Source of the DNA: Candidatus Melainabacteria bacterium
Lineage (GTDB): Bacteria > Cyanobacteriota > Vampirovibrionia > Gastranaerophilales > Gastranaerophilaceae
Direction: 5' to 3'
Assembly (NCBI GenBank): GCA_003258735.1
Contig: QHME01000013.1
Span: 1-54,698, forward strand
Length of the DNA stretch: 54,698 bases
Shown here: in pieces, positions 43,000-50,606 of the stretch
Numbering within the stretch: position 1 is the first letter of the stretch
How the letters are laid out: every line of letters begins with the position of its first letter
Notes under the pieces: model-generated
Databases searched by the model: none
What the model was told of the DNA's origin: nothing
The model's input: the letters and a program-made list of their open reading frames with translations, nothing else
Position numbers and translations under genes: made by a program

Positions 43000-44055
43000 T
43001 TAAACTCTAGCTTTTTTAGCCCAATGTTTCACAATATTCCAAGCCTTAGCGATATATTTTTGGGCATGTTCTTTTGGAATTACACCATCTTTAGCATATT
43101 TTGTAGCCAAAGCTTGAATACGATTGAATTTCTTAATTTTTTGAGCAAGTGTTGTAATCGGTTGCATTGCTTTTGCTACATATTTACCTGCATTAGCCTT
43201 TGAAATAAGACCCTTTGATGCATATTCAGCAGCATTAGCCTCTATACGATTAAGTTTTTGAACCTTGTTACCAAGTTTTGTTACAGATTTCCAAGCATTT
43301 TCAATATATTTATCAGCATTAGCTTGAGTAATATGTCCTTCTTTCACATACTTAGTTGCTGTATCTTGAATTTTTTGGAATCGTTTTAATTGATGCGCCA
43401 TAACTTCACCAAGGTCAGTTACAGGCTTATTCTTTTTCAAAACTGTTGCTAATGGCGGAGTATAAACACCCAAAGCATCATGCGCAATTACCATCCCAGG
43501 TTTCAATTCAATAGCTTCAGCACCTTTTTTGACAGCTTCTGAGGTCAAAACATGTGTCATTCCTTTTGTTGGGATAGTTACACCAATATTGGCATCTTTT
43601 ACGGCATTAAATTTTGCACCTCTTTGTTTGAATTTGCCAATCAAATATTCACCAGTTTGCGCATCACGATGAGTTGCTTCCATCAAACTTGGTTCAACAC
43701 TACCTGCTTGGTCTAACAATTTTGTCTTACCTTTAGCCTGTGCAGGAAGTTTCCAACGATCATCCATATATTCGATGTCTTGCAGACCGTAAGTCATTCT
43801 CAATTCGCCACGATTCATTTTGTAATCAGTACCTTTTTTACCCCAACGGTTAGGAATTTTTGTTGGCTTATTCAAAACTTCAATTTTTGTGATTAAACTT
43901 TTATCAGTTACAGGATATTTTGTTCCAACAGGAGCACCTGCGTGAAAATTCACCGCACCGTTTAGAGATTCCTTACTTCCAGGTCCAACAATACCTTTGC
44001 CATACTTATTGTAACCTTGATTTGGAACACCTTGCCATAAATAAGTTTCTGTCAT
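43000..44055 (-). CDS. Hypothetical protein with three C-terminal helical repeats
   Basis: The 351-residue product has an N-terminal half rich in Gly, Lys and Pro without recognised family and a C-terminal part (about 230-350) made of three repeats of about 38 residues. Each repeat reads RI(Q/E)..A..Y...G.I....A.KYI..A...V..L..K. AAAGGA precedes the ATG. No signal peptide. Upstream lies one copy of the 48-nt ATGAT-repeat promoter block. Function unknown; the repeats are probably helical hairpins for binding. Confidence 0.75.
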   Translation of the reverse strand: MTETYLWQGVPNQGYNKYGKGIVGPGSKESLNGAVNFHAGAPVGTKYPVTDKSLITKIEVLNKPTKIPNRWGKKGTDYKMNRGELRMTYGLQDIEYMDDRWKLPAQAKGKTKLLDQAGSVEPSLMEATHRDAQTGEYLIGKFKQRGAKFNAVKDANIGVTIPTKGMTHVLTSEAVKKGAEAIELKPGMVIAHDALGVYTPPLATVLKKNKPVTDLGEVMAHQLKRFQKIQDTATKYVKEGHITQANADKYIENAWKSVTKLGNKVQKLNRIEANAAEYASKGLISKANAGKYVAKAMQPITTLAQKIKKFNRIQALATKYAKDGVIPKEHAQKYIAKAWNIVKHWAKKARV

Positions 44056-44226
44056 AACCTTGTCCTTTCCCTACAAATTCTATATTTTTAAAAAGACAAA
44101 TTTTAAGCATGGCAACTAAAGCGTCCAAAACACGCTTATATAAATATTTTCCAGACCATTAAAATTTATCTTACAAGGATATAAAAACTTATTTTTTCAT
44201 GATTTTGACACTAGGTGCCCCCATCA

Positions 44227-44274
44227 CATCATATCATATCATATCATATCATAAAGGGCATTATAGTTGAGTTT
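44227..44274 (-). repeat. 48-nt promoter/leader block, copy 1 (five ATGAT units)
   Basis: Identical to 47076-47123. On the minus strand it contains AAACTCAAC, TATAAT (44265-44260), GCCCTTT, then ATGAT x5. The similarity continues imperfectly beyond 44274 for about 45 nt (TTTACATT-x-CGTTACAAT). It lies about 170 nt upstream of the 43000-44055 gene. The remaining 44056-44300 spacer has a small AAGCGT/ACGCTT palindrome and nothing else. Confidence 0.75.
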
Positions 44275-44341
44275 CAGCCCATTTAAAATTCATCTTTACA
44301 TTGCGTTACAATGTTAAAATTTTCATTTATTTTGAAAAAAT

Positions 44342-44350
44342 TGCTATAAT
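44342..44350 (+). promoter_or_regulatory. Extended -10 of leaderless laccase-domain gene
   Basis: TGCTATAAT with the TATAAT at 44345-44350; the ATG starts 7 nt after the box ends, at the expected transcription start. Confidence 0.5.
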
Positions 44351-44357
44351 AAATAAC

Positions 44358-45104
44358 ATGTTTTATTTTGAAGAAATTGATGGAAAAAAAGTATTAAAAT
44401 CAGATTATATAAAAAAGGCGCAAGCATTTTTCACAACCAGAGAAATTTGCATTTGTGACAAAAATATTGACGCACAAAGTAATTTTACTAAAATTGAGCA
44501 AAATAAAAAAATAATTTGTAAGTATTTAAAAATTGGTGAAAAAAATCTAATTTCGCCAACTCAAACACATACCTCAAATATAGAATTAGCAATAGAAAAC
44601 AAGCTTTGTTATCCTGATACGGATGCTCTAATTTTAACAGACAAAAATCTTGGAATTTTCTTAAACTTTGCTGATTGTACTCCAATAATATTGTATGATG
44701 AAGTCCAAAATATTGGAGCAGTCGCTCACGCTGGTTGGCGTGGAACAGCAGGAAGAATTTCAGCAAAGACTGCACAAAAATTAATTAAAAATTATGGCTC
44801 GAAACCAGAAAACTTAATCGCCATAATCGGTCCTGCAATTGGATTTTGTTGTTATAACGTTGGTGAAGAAGTTTTTGAAAAATTATCCAAAACTGTCAAT
44901 AATTTTGATGGACTTTCTGAAATTCGAGAAGGAAACATTTTTGTTGATTTGAAAAATATCAACAAAAGACAACTTGAAGAAATCGGCATAACAAAAATTG
45001 ACGTATGCCCATATTGCACAGTACATAACAACGATGTTTTCTATTCATACAGAAATGAAAACGCAACCACATTGCGCCATAGCGCAGTTTTAAAATTAGG
45101 ATAA
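44358..45104 (+). CDS. Laccase-domain (YfiH/LACC1 family) protein
   Basis: The 248-residue product has the multicopper-oxidase-like family motifs FADCTPIILYD, AHAGWRGTAGRI and GPAIGFCCYNVGEEV, with His and Cys zinc ligands. Members act as purine nucleoside phosphorylases/adenosine deaminases or peptidoglycan-editing factors; the exact role here is unknown. The frame is open from 44301, but the extended -10 just upstream of ATG 44358 fixes a leaderless start. DUF1653 and TspO genes follow. Confidence 0.9.
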   Translation: MFYFEEIDGKKVLKSDYIKKAQAFFTTREICICDKNIDAQSNFTKIEQNKKIICKYLKIGEKNLISPTQTHTSNIELAIENKLCYPDTDALILTDKNLGIFLNFADCTPIILYDEVQNIGAVAHAGWRGTAGRISAKTAQKLIKNYGSKPENLIAIIGPAIGFCCYNVGEEVFEKLSKTVNNFDGLSEIREGNIFVDLKNINKRQLEEIGITKIDVCPYCTVHNNDVFYSYRNENATTLRHSAVLKLG

Positions 45105-45107
45105 ATT

Positions 45108-45314
45108 ATGCAAGAAATAACTGTTGGGAAATTTTACAAACATTATAAAGGTAATTTATATAAAATCATTGCACTTGGTAAACACTCAGAAAATTTAGAA
45201 GAAATGATTGTTTATCAGTCTGTCAAAGACGGTCAAATTTGGATTCGCCCCAAAAGCATGTGGAACGAAATCATCGACAACAATGGTACATTACGTTTTA
45301 CTTTGCAAAATTAA
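45108..45314 (+). CDS. DUF1653 protein
   Basis: The 68-residue product matches the small DUF1653 family: GKFYKHYKGNLYKIIALGKHSENLEEMIVYQS, then IWIRPKSMWNE and a final RFTLQN. Family function is unknown. It begins 3 nt after the laccase-domain stop, so it is cotranscribed. Confidence 0.85.
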   Translation: MQEITVGKFYKHYKGNLYKIIALGKHSENLEEMIVYQSVKDGQIWIRPKSMWNEIIDNNGTLRFTLQN

Positions 45315-45361
45315 CCACCTCTACAATTTTCTTATTCATAAAATTTATTGATAATTTTTAT

Positions 45362-45745
45362 ATGAATATTTGGTATCAAGAACTTGCAAAACCGCCATAT
45401 ACACCACCTGCAACGTATTTTCCTATTGCATGGGGAGTTTTATATTCACTGATGGCAATTGCTTTTTTCATTGTTTTAACCAAACCAAATTCAAAAAATA
45501 AATCAATCGCGATTAGTTTGTTTTTATATCAGCTAATTTTTAATTTTGCATGGAGTTATATATTTTTTAATTTTAAATCCATAAATTTGGCATTATTTGA
45601 TATCATAATTTTGTTGCTATTATTGCTATTAACCATAATATATTTTTTCAAAGTTTCAAAAACTGCAGGGGTTCTTTTGATTCCATATCTTTTACAAGTA
45701 ATTTTTGCAATATATCTAAATTTGGGCATCCTTATCTTAAATTGA
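45362..45745 (+). CDS. TspO/MBR family membrane protein
   Basis: The 127-residue product has five predicted membrane helices and the family start WYQELAKPPYTPPATYFPIAWGVLYSLMAIAF. TspO proteins bind porphyrins and are linked to tetrapyrrole or stress responses. The C-terminal helix ends a little early. The in-frame upstream extension overlaps the DUF1653 gene and is not used: GATAAT ends 6 nt before ATG 45362 and no Shine-Dalgarno is present. Confidence 0.88.
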   Translation: MNIWYQELAKPPYTPPATYFPIAWGVLYSLMAIAFFIVLTKPNSKNKSIAISLFLYQLIFNFAWSYIFFNFKSINLALFDIIILLLLLLLTIIYFFKVSKTAGVLLIPYLLQVIFAIYLNLGILILN

Positions 45746-45838
45746 TTTATTAAGTTAGGTAAAACTTTTATTACAACGGTAGCAAAATAAAATATTGTCA
45801 GGTATTCTAAGGACAAGGAAAAAGAAGGATGTGTGTAA

Positions 45839-46246
45839 ATGAAAAAAATTATTTTAACAGTTTTAGTAATCTTGTTTTCAACAATGTCAGTAAATGCCGC
45901 TGAATACATTTATGGAGCTGGCGGAAGGCAACCAATTGCGCGTGTAAGTCGTGGGCAGGTACATTCAATACACAATTTTGGTTCAAATGCCCTATTTACA
46001 CCACAAAACGCAAGCAGAGCCGGAGCAAGAAATCGAGCTATCGCGCGCGAAAAAGCCATGACAAGAGCAATTGCTAATTGCGGAAGTAGAAGAGTAGGAT
46101 ATGGCTATGGGGGCAGATATGGTTACGGGGCACAAGTAGCAGAGACAGCACATGTAGCACCTGTTGAAATTTCTCGTTTTGACAAAAACTACAAAATAAG
46201 TACTCCAAAATCTTACACAAAAAATGGAATTACTTACTTTAACTAG
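45839..46246 (+). CDS. Small exported Gly/Arg/Tyr-rich protein
   Basis: The 135-residue product has a clear signal peptide (KKIILTVLVILFSTMSVNAA) and a mature part rich in Ala, Arg and Gly with RVGYGYGGRYGYG. No family recognised. It ends in the motif SYTKNGITYFN. AAGGAT-type Shine-Dalgarno and a strong terminator make it a single-gene unit. Possibly a surface or periplasmic structural protein (inference). Confidence 0.75.
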   Translation: MKKIILTVLVILFSTMSVNAAEYIYGAGGRQPIARVSRGQVHSIHNFGSNALFTPQNASRAGARNRAIAREKAMTRAIANCGSRRVGYGYGGRYGYGAQVAETAHVAPVEISRFDKNYKISTPKSYTKNGITYFN

Positions 46247-46257
46247 AAAAAATTAAA

Positions 46258-46287
46258 AAGGTGGGCAAAATCCCACCTTATTTTTTG
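46258..46287 (+). terminator. Terminator of exported-protein gene
   Basis: AAGGTGGG (46258-46265) pairs perfectly with CCCACCTT (46272-46279), then a T-run. Confidence 0.88.
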
Positions 46288-46560
46288 CACAAAAATCAAC
46301 TATAAAAAGAAATATCATAAATATTCCTTCAAACTCCTCAAATAATAGTGAAAATTCAAGCAACATAACCGTTTCAAAGCAAAAATTTTCACAAAAAACA
46401 AGTTTCTAAAAGATACCGTAATCAACAAACAGTAAAAAATATGTTTTCAGGTCATTGTTAGAAACACAGGCTAGGAATACTGAAAGGTAGTCAGCATAGC
46501 GATACTAACTACCTTTCTTGTATATCAAGTAATTCAAACGATGTTATTTCTTAATTATTT
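46288..46560. other. Spacer with one strong hairpin
   Basis: No gene seen. GAAAGGTAGT (46482-46491) pairs with ACTACCTTTC (46508-46517); the loop contains CAGCATAGCGATAC, similar to the loop of the GTCGGCATAGCAATGCCGAC hairpin at about 33318. May terminate the flanking minus-strand gene. Confidence 0.45.
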
Positions 46561-46995
46561 TTATGCATCAATACCATTATTCGCATAAAATTCCTTCATA
46601 TCGTTTGCTTTATTTTCTTTAATTCTAGCAGCACGCAAAGGTAGTGCGGTTAATATGCAAGCAATATACCCCATACCCGCAAGACCAGCTTTTGTAGGAT
46701 TCTTCATAATTGCTTTACCAAACTTTGCCAATCCCAATTTTTTTGTTTTTTTAGCTAACAATACACCTAATGATTTAATACCTTTACCAATTGCTTTTCC
46801 AAGAATATCAGCAGGTTTTTTAAGTAAAGCAGGATTTTTACTTGCCAAAACAGCTCCTGTTGTTAGTGCTATACCGGTAGTGGTAGCTAAAACTGCATAT
46901 TTTACTGCTATTTTTGTATGTTCTTTAGCCCAACGCTGAGAAACATTACCTTTTGAATTTCCATATACTGGTGCAGATGTATAAACTCCTAACAT
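46561..46995 (-). CDS. Small hypothetical membrane-associated protein
   Basis: The 144-residue product has two hydrophobic segments (about 33-52 and 103-120) separated by a Lys/Gly-rich amphipathic region. No family recognised. The frame is open to 47025, but ATG 46995 has AAAGGA upstream and gives MLGVYTSAPVYGNSKG. Upstream is the second copy of the 48-nt ATGAT-repeat promoter block, shared with the 43000-44055 gene, so both may be regulated together. Confidence 0.7.
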   Translation of the reverse strand: MLGVYTSAPVYGNSKGNVSQRWAKEHTKIAVKYAVLATTTGIALTTGAVLASKNPALLKKPADILGKAIGKGIKSLGVLLAKKTKKLGLAKFGKAIMKNPTKAGLAGMGYIACILTALPLRAARIKENKANDMKEFYANNGIDA

Positions 46996-47075
46996 AACAT
47001 TTTTCCTTTCTTTTTTAATTTTCACCTACATAATCATTAAAAATTTTTAGAAAAAATATTGCTAAACACCCACCC

Positions 47076-47123
47076 CATCATATCATATCATATCATATCA
47101 TAAAGGGCATTATAGTTGAGTTT
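47076..47123 (-). repeat. 48-nt promoter/leader block, copy 2 (five ATGAT units)
   Basis: Identical to 44227-44274, with TATAAT on the minus strand at 47114-47109. It lies about 80 nt upstream of the 46561-46995 gene. Confidence 0.75.
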
Positions 47124-47210
47124 GAGGCATTTAAAAATTCGTTTTTACATTTCGTTACAATTATTATTTTGTGGGTCACTTCGCCCCCACCACACTACAT
47201 TTGTATTGTC

Positions 47211-47272
47211 ATTCTGAAAGCTTAGAAAATTTTTGTGAAGTATGAACACATAATTTTCTTGCTATTCAGAAT
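47211..47272. repeat. Imperfect palindromic element
   Basis: ATTCTGAAAGCTTAGAAAATT (47211-47231) is a near-perfect inverted repeat of 47252-47272 around a 20-nt loop. The rest of 47273-47402 is GC-richer, without a gene. Confidence 0.5.
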
Positions 47273-47402
47273 CTCTAACCGAACACCCATCTCCCTAGCC
47301 CTCAGCCATACGGCACGCAGTCCCGTTCAACTCGCATTGCTCGTTGGTTCTGCTAGTGTCCATCACAATGGGCGAGTGAACATGTCACCATAAAAACATC
47401 AT

Positions 47403-47864
47403 TTACTTTTGTGAGTATTTAAACTCTAGATTAAGTAAAAACTCTTTTTTCTCCAAACCATCAGCATACCCAACAAGTTTTCCACTTGTACCAATTACTC
47501 TATGACACGGAATAATTATCGGAATCCTATTTTTGTTATTCGCGCCACCGACAGCTCGAGAGGCTTTTGGCTGTCCGATTTGTTTTGCAATATCACCATA
47601 ACAAACTGTCTTGCCATAAGGAATTGTCATCAAGGCATTCCAAACCTTTTTCTGAAACTCCGTACCTTCAATCAAAATTGGAACATTAAAATATTGTCTT
47701 TTTCCACTGAAATATTCAAAAAGCTGTTTTGATGTTTCTTTTATTAAAGGAGTTTCAGCCAGCTCGCAATCATATTCATCATGGTAAAAAATTCCACAAA
47801 TCTTACCATCTTTTTCAGCTATCCCAATTTTGCCCAGTGGAAAATTATAAAAAAATTTTTTCAT
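47403..47864 (-). CDS. ogt: Methylated-DNA-protein-cysteine methyltransferase
   Basis: Suicide repair of O6-methylguanine. The 153-residue product has FQKKVWNALMTIPYGKTVCYGDIA, the active-site PCHRVIG, and ASRAVGGANNKN with the Arg finger. Length is normal for Ogt/MGT without Ada domain. It is divergent from the SGNH-hydrolase gene. Confidence 0.95.
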   Translation of the reverse strand: MKKFFYNFPLGKIGIAEKDGKICGIFYHDEYDCELAETPLIKETSKQLFEYFSGKRQYFNVPILIEGTEFQKKVWNALMTIPYGKTVCYGDIAKQIGQPKASRAVGGANNKNRIPIIIPCHRVIGTSGKLVGYADGLEKKEFLLNLEFKYSQK

Positions 47865-47868
47865 ACAT

Positions 47869-47897
47869 TTGCACCCATATTAAATATATTATATAAT
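47869..47897 (+). promoter_or_regulatory. Promoter of leaderless SGNH-hydrolase gene
   Basis: TTGCAC (47869-47874), 17-nt spacer, TATAAT (47892-47897), 7 nt, ATG 47905. Confidence 0.6.
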
Positions 47898-47904
47898 AAT
47901 CATT

Positions 47905-48522
47905 ATGAAAAAGATTTTATGCTACGGCGATTCTAACACGTACGGATTTATCCCAACAAATTGCGCAAGATATTCAAAAGATGAAAGATGGAGTGGGATT
48001 TTATCAAATCTGCTTGCGCCTGATTTTGAAGTTTTGGAAGAAGGGCTAAATAACAGAATGGGGTTTTTCAAAAGCCCTGAAAGCATAAAACACTCTGGTG
48101 GTGAGTATTTACCAATATATTTGCAAAACCACAAAGATATTGATATTTGCGTTTTGGCATTAGGCACAAACGATGCACAATTTTTCTACAATCTTGATGA
48201 AAACATCACGCGCAAAGGGTTACAAAAACTGATTGATGCACTAAAAGACGTAAATCCAAAGATGCAAATAATTATAATTCCACCTGTAAAAATTCAAAAA
48301 AATATCCTAAACGGAATTTTTTCAATGCAATTTAATCTGACATCAGTTGAACGCATAGAAAAAGTTTTTCCGATATTTAAACAAGTAGCAAAAGAAAATA
48401 ATTGCAAGTATTTTGATTTTAACGAACTTGTAAAACCATCTCAAACAGATGGACTGCACTATACAAAAGAATCGCACCACATCATAGCTCAACACCTTGC
48501 AGAATTTATCAAATTATTATAG
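47905..48522 (+). CDS. SGNH/GDSL hydrolase
   Basis: The 205-residue product has the GDSL block CYGDSNTYGF (nucleophile Ser), the oxyanion Gly/Asn in the middle, LGTNDAQ (block III Asn) and DGLHYTKESHH (catalytic Asp-x-x-His). Cytosolic arylesterase/lipase-like member; no signal peptide. Substrate unknown. No Shine-Dalgarno; leaderless start predicted. Confidence 0.88.
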   Translation: MKKILCYGDSNTYGFIPTNCARYSKDERWSGILSNLLAPDFEVLEEGLNNRMGFFKSPESIKHSGGEYLPIYLQNHKDIDICVLALGTNDAQFFYNLDENITRKGLQKLIDALKDVNPKMQIIIIPPVKIQKNILNGIFSMQFNLTSVERIEKVFPIFKQVAKENNCKYFDFNELVKPSQTDGLHYTKESHHIIAQHLAEFIKLL

Positions 48523-48564
48523 CAAGTACAGCTTATCCTATGCAAATTTGACCTCAAGTTAGTA

Positions 48565-49947
48565 TTACTTAGCCACTCTAAAACCCTCAAATGCAGGGCT
48601 GAATTTTACAAAATCTTGTGTATTAATTTTTTGATTTTGGCTTTCAGATTTCGCCTGATGGTCGTATCTGTATTTTGTCCAAATCCTTGAAACTGCACTC
48701 AAAGTAAAGCCCATTGCAACCAGACTGAACAAATACGGAACACCTGTTATAACAGATTTTTGTTTAATCAATTTTTCAAGTTCTGATTGAACTGTTGTGT
48801 TATTTATTTTTGCTAACTTTTCTGCAATTGCCGGCAATTCTTTGCGAGAAGGAACAGCTCCGATTACCCCATTTTTGTCTTGTTTAATCAATTCAGGAAA
48901 TTTTCCTTTTTTCGCCAAAATCTTCTTAAACCCAGCATCTAAAATTGAAGAACCAAAAATTGTGTACAAAACCACAAGCGGAACTCTTGTCCAAACTTCA
49001 TAAAAATCTAACTTGCCTCTATCTTTTGCAGCACTTGAATATCCAAACAAACCAGTAATACAAGTCAATGCCAATTGACCTTTACTTAGCGCAAATTTAC
49101 CATTGCTGTTTTCAAAATCAAGCTTCAAATATTCTTTCAGGAATTTGTCAGTTTTTTCGGAATTAAAACCGAATTTGTGGAACAATTTTGCAAGATTTTC
49201 TCCAGGTTCAAGCAAGATATGCGAAAATCTTCTTGCTGCTTTTGACTTATGCCCAAATGCTGATAACGCTAGCCCTGAACCGATTCCTGCAGCAGACAAC
49301 AAACCTGTTTTTAACAAAACTTTTTTAGAATGAGATTCCACACGATTTTGCTGTTCGGTATTTTCATTTTTTTCCTTATTCAAATTCGCTACATTATTAA
49401 AATCACTAACTTTAAAGACTTTTAAAGTAAACAAATTTTTAGCAAAACCAAGAGCATATTCTAAAGCTGGAACAGTCACACATGCCAGCACAATACCTGC
49501 TTTTGTCGTAATCAAACGTTTTTTCAAATCCTTATCAAGATTTGATTTTTTAATCTCATCAACACTTTTGGATAAATTTTTGGTAATTGAATCACCCATT
49601 TTTTTAGGTTGAGCCTTTTTAAATAAACCATTGCGGAATAAATGTTCTCCAAAAAACGGTGCAGCAAAATAAAAAATCCCTGATTCTAAAAATTCCAAAA
49701 ACGTAAATTCGCTAAAATCAATAAAACTTCTTGATAATACGGCTTTAGGAAACCAGTTTGTCAAAGTACCTTGTATAAATCTTGTTGAAGATAAATTTTC
49801 CTGAGATTTTAAAAATTTATCTAAATATTTTGTACTTTTATTGCTAAATTCACTCGCTCCACCTTGAAATTGTGGTTGATTATTATTGTTATTTGCTAAA
49901 TATTTTCGGTTATTTAATTTTATGTCATTTGTTATGCTTGTTATCAT
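48565..49947 (-). CDS. Large hypothetical membrane protein with F-x-G motif
   Basis: The 460-residue product starts with a polar Asn/Gln-rich segment containing QPQFQGG (F27, G29), then several hydrophobic segments (about 80-100, 148-170, 210-228, 290-303, 322-340, 395-415) with charged linkers. No family recognised. AAAGGA precedes the ATG. General build recalls the membrane protein at 11528-13027. Its function is unknown. Confidence 0.7.
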   Translation of the reverse strand: MITSITNDIKLNNRKYLANNNNNQPQFQGGASEFSNKSTKYLDKFLKSQENLSSTRFIQGTLTNWFPKAVLSRSFIDFSEFTFLEFLESGIFYFAAPFFGEHLFRNGLFKKAQPKKMGDSITKNLSKSVDEIKKSNLDKDLKKRLITTKAGIVLACVTVPALEYALGFAKNLFTLKVFKVSDFNNVANLNKEKNENTEQQNRVESHSKKVLLKTGLLSAAGIGSGLALSAFGHKSKAARRFSHILLEPGENLAKLFHKFGFNSEKTDKFLKEYLKLDFENSNGKFALSKGQLALTCITGLFGYSSAAKDRGKLDFYEVWTRVPLVVLYTIFGSSILDAGFKKILAKKGKFPELIKQDKNGVIGAVPSRKELPAIAEKLAKINNTTVQSELEKLIKQKSVITGVPYLFSLVAMGFTLSAVSRIWTKYRYDHQAKSESQNQKINTQDFVKFSPAFEGFRVAK

Positions 49948-49987
49948 TTTAAAATTTTCCTTTCATTGTGTCAGAGTTTAAATACAA

Positions 49988-50017
49988 AAAAGAACCGCCC
50001 CTTTAGGCGGTTCTTTT
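49988..50017 (-). terminator. Terminator of the Met-rich peptide gene
   Basis: AAAAGAACCGCC (49988-49999) pairs perfectly with GGCGGTTCTTTT (50006-50017); a T-run follows on the minus strand. Confidence 0.9.
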
Positions 50018-50042
50018 AAAATTGTTTGCTTATTTATGAACT

Positions 50043-50129
50043 CTAACACATTCGATTCGCACAACAATGACCGCCTAACCTTGGGCTTTGCATCATCATC
50101 ATTTGCATCATCATAGTGTTGTTTCTCAT
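50043..50129 (-). CDS. Met-rich 28-residue peptide with Cys/His tail
   Basis: ATG at 50129, TAG at 50043-50045. The peptide begins MRNNTMMMQMMMMQSPRLGG and ends HCCANRMC: nine Met, three Cys and one His in 28 residues. It has everything a gene needs: TTGACA-17-TAATAT promoter (50185-50157), AAGGAAA Shine-Dalgarno about 11 nt before the ATG, and a strong terminator directly after. No known family. The Met and Cys/His composition suggests binding of soft metals such as Cu(I), which is inference. Alternatively the transcript is a small RNA and the ATG repeats are incidental. Confidence 0.5.
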   Translation of the reverse strand: MRNNTMMMQMMMMQSPRLGGHCCANRMC

Positions 50130-50156
50130 TTAAAAAATCTTTCCTTCTTTGAGATT

Positions 50157-50185
50157 ATATTATTATAATCATTTTTTATTGTCAA
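50157..50185 (-). promoter_or_regulatory. Promoter of the Met-rich peptide gene
   Basis: On the minus strand TTGACA (50185-50180), 17-nt spacer, TAATAT (50162-50157). Transcription should start near 50150, 21 nt before the ATG. Confidence 0.7.
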
Positions 50186-50234
50186 TTATACACATTATAA
50201 AGCTTAAAATTTTTTTATTTTGCTAGTTTCTTTC

Positions 50235-50534
50235 CTAATTTTTATTACGTAAGACATCAAGCATTTCATACCCTTTTGCGGTGAGCCTGTAACCAACATC
50301 CATGATGCTATATTCCCCACCAACACAATAAACAAATCCAAAGGGATATTTGGCAGAAAATGAGTCAATTAACCCCTCATCTCCCAAAACCAATACATGC
50401 CCCATAAATTTACGTTCGGCCTCTTTACCTTTTATTTTCAATTTTTGCATTAGAGAATGTGAATTAATAACATAATCTTTTTCATTTTCCATAGTTAGCA
50501 AAATTTGAGCAATGAAATTTGAATCAAGTTTCAT
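50235..50534 (-). CDS. Small winged-helix-like protein (DUF2513-like)
   Basis: The 99-residue product resembles DUF2513 proteins in layout: FIAQILLTMEN near the start, a central LVLGDEGLIDSFSAKY, and the closing YRLTAKGYEMLDVLRNK. Likely a winged-helix fold. Function unknown. No clear Shine-Dalgarno. It stands between the Met-rich peptide unit and the exonuclease gene on the same strand. Confidence 0.65.
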   Translation of the reverse strand: MKLDSNFIAQILLTMENEKDYVINSHSLMQKLKIKGKEAERKFMGHVLVLGDEGLIDSFSAKYPFGFVYCVGGEYSIMDVGYRLTAKGYEMLDVLRNKN

Positions 50535-50606
50535 AAAATAAACCTTTTAAAATTGTGCACTATGTTAATTTATATCATTTCAACAGCATTTTGGCAAGAA
50601 ATTTTT

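Noticed and set aside
44231..44250. CRISPR-like short tandem repeats
   Set aside because: The 5-nt ATCAT units are direct tandem repeats without spacers, part of a promoter block.
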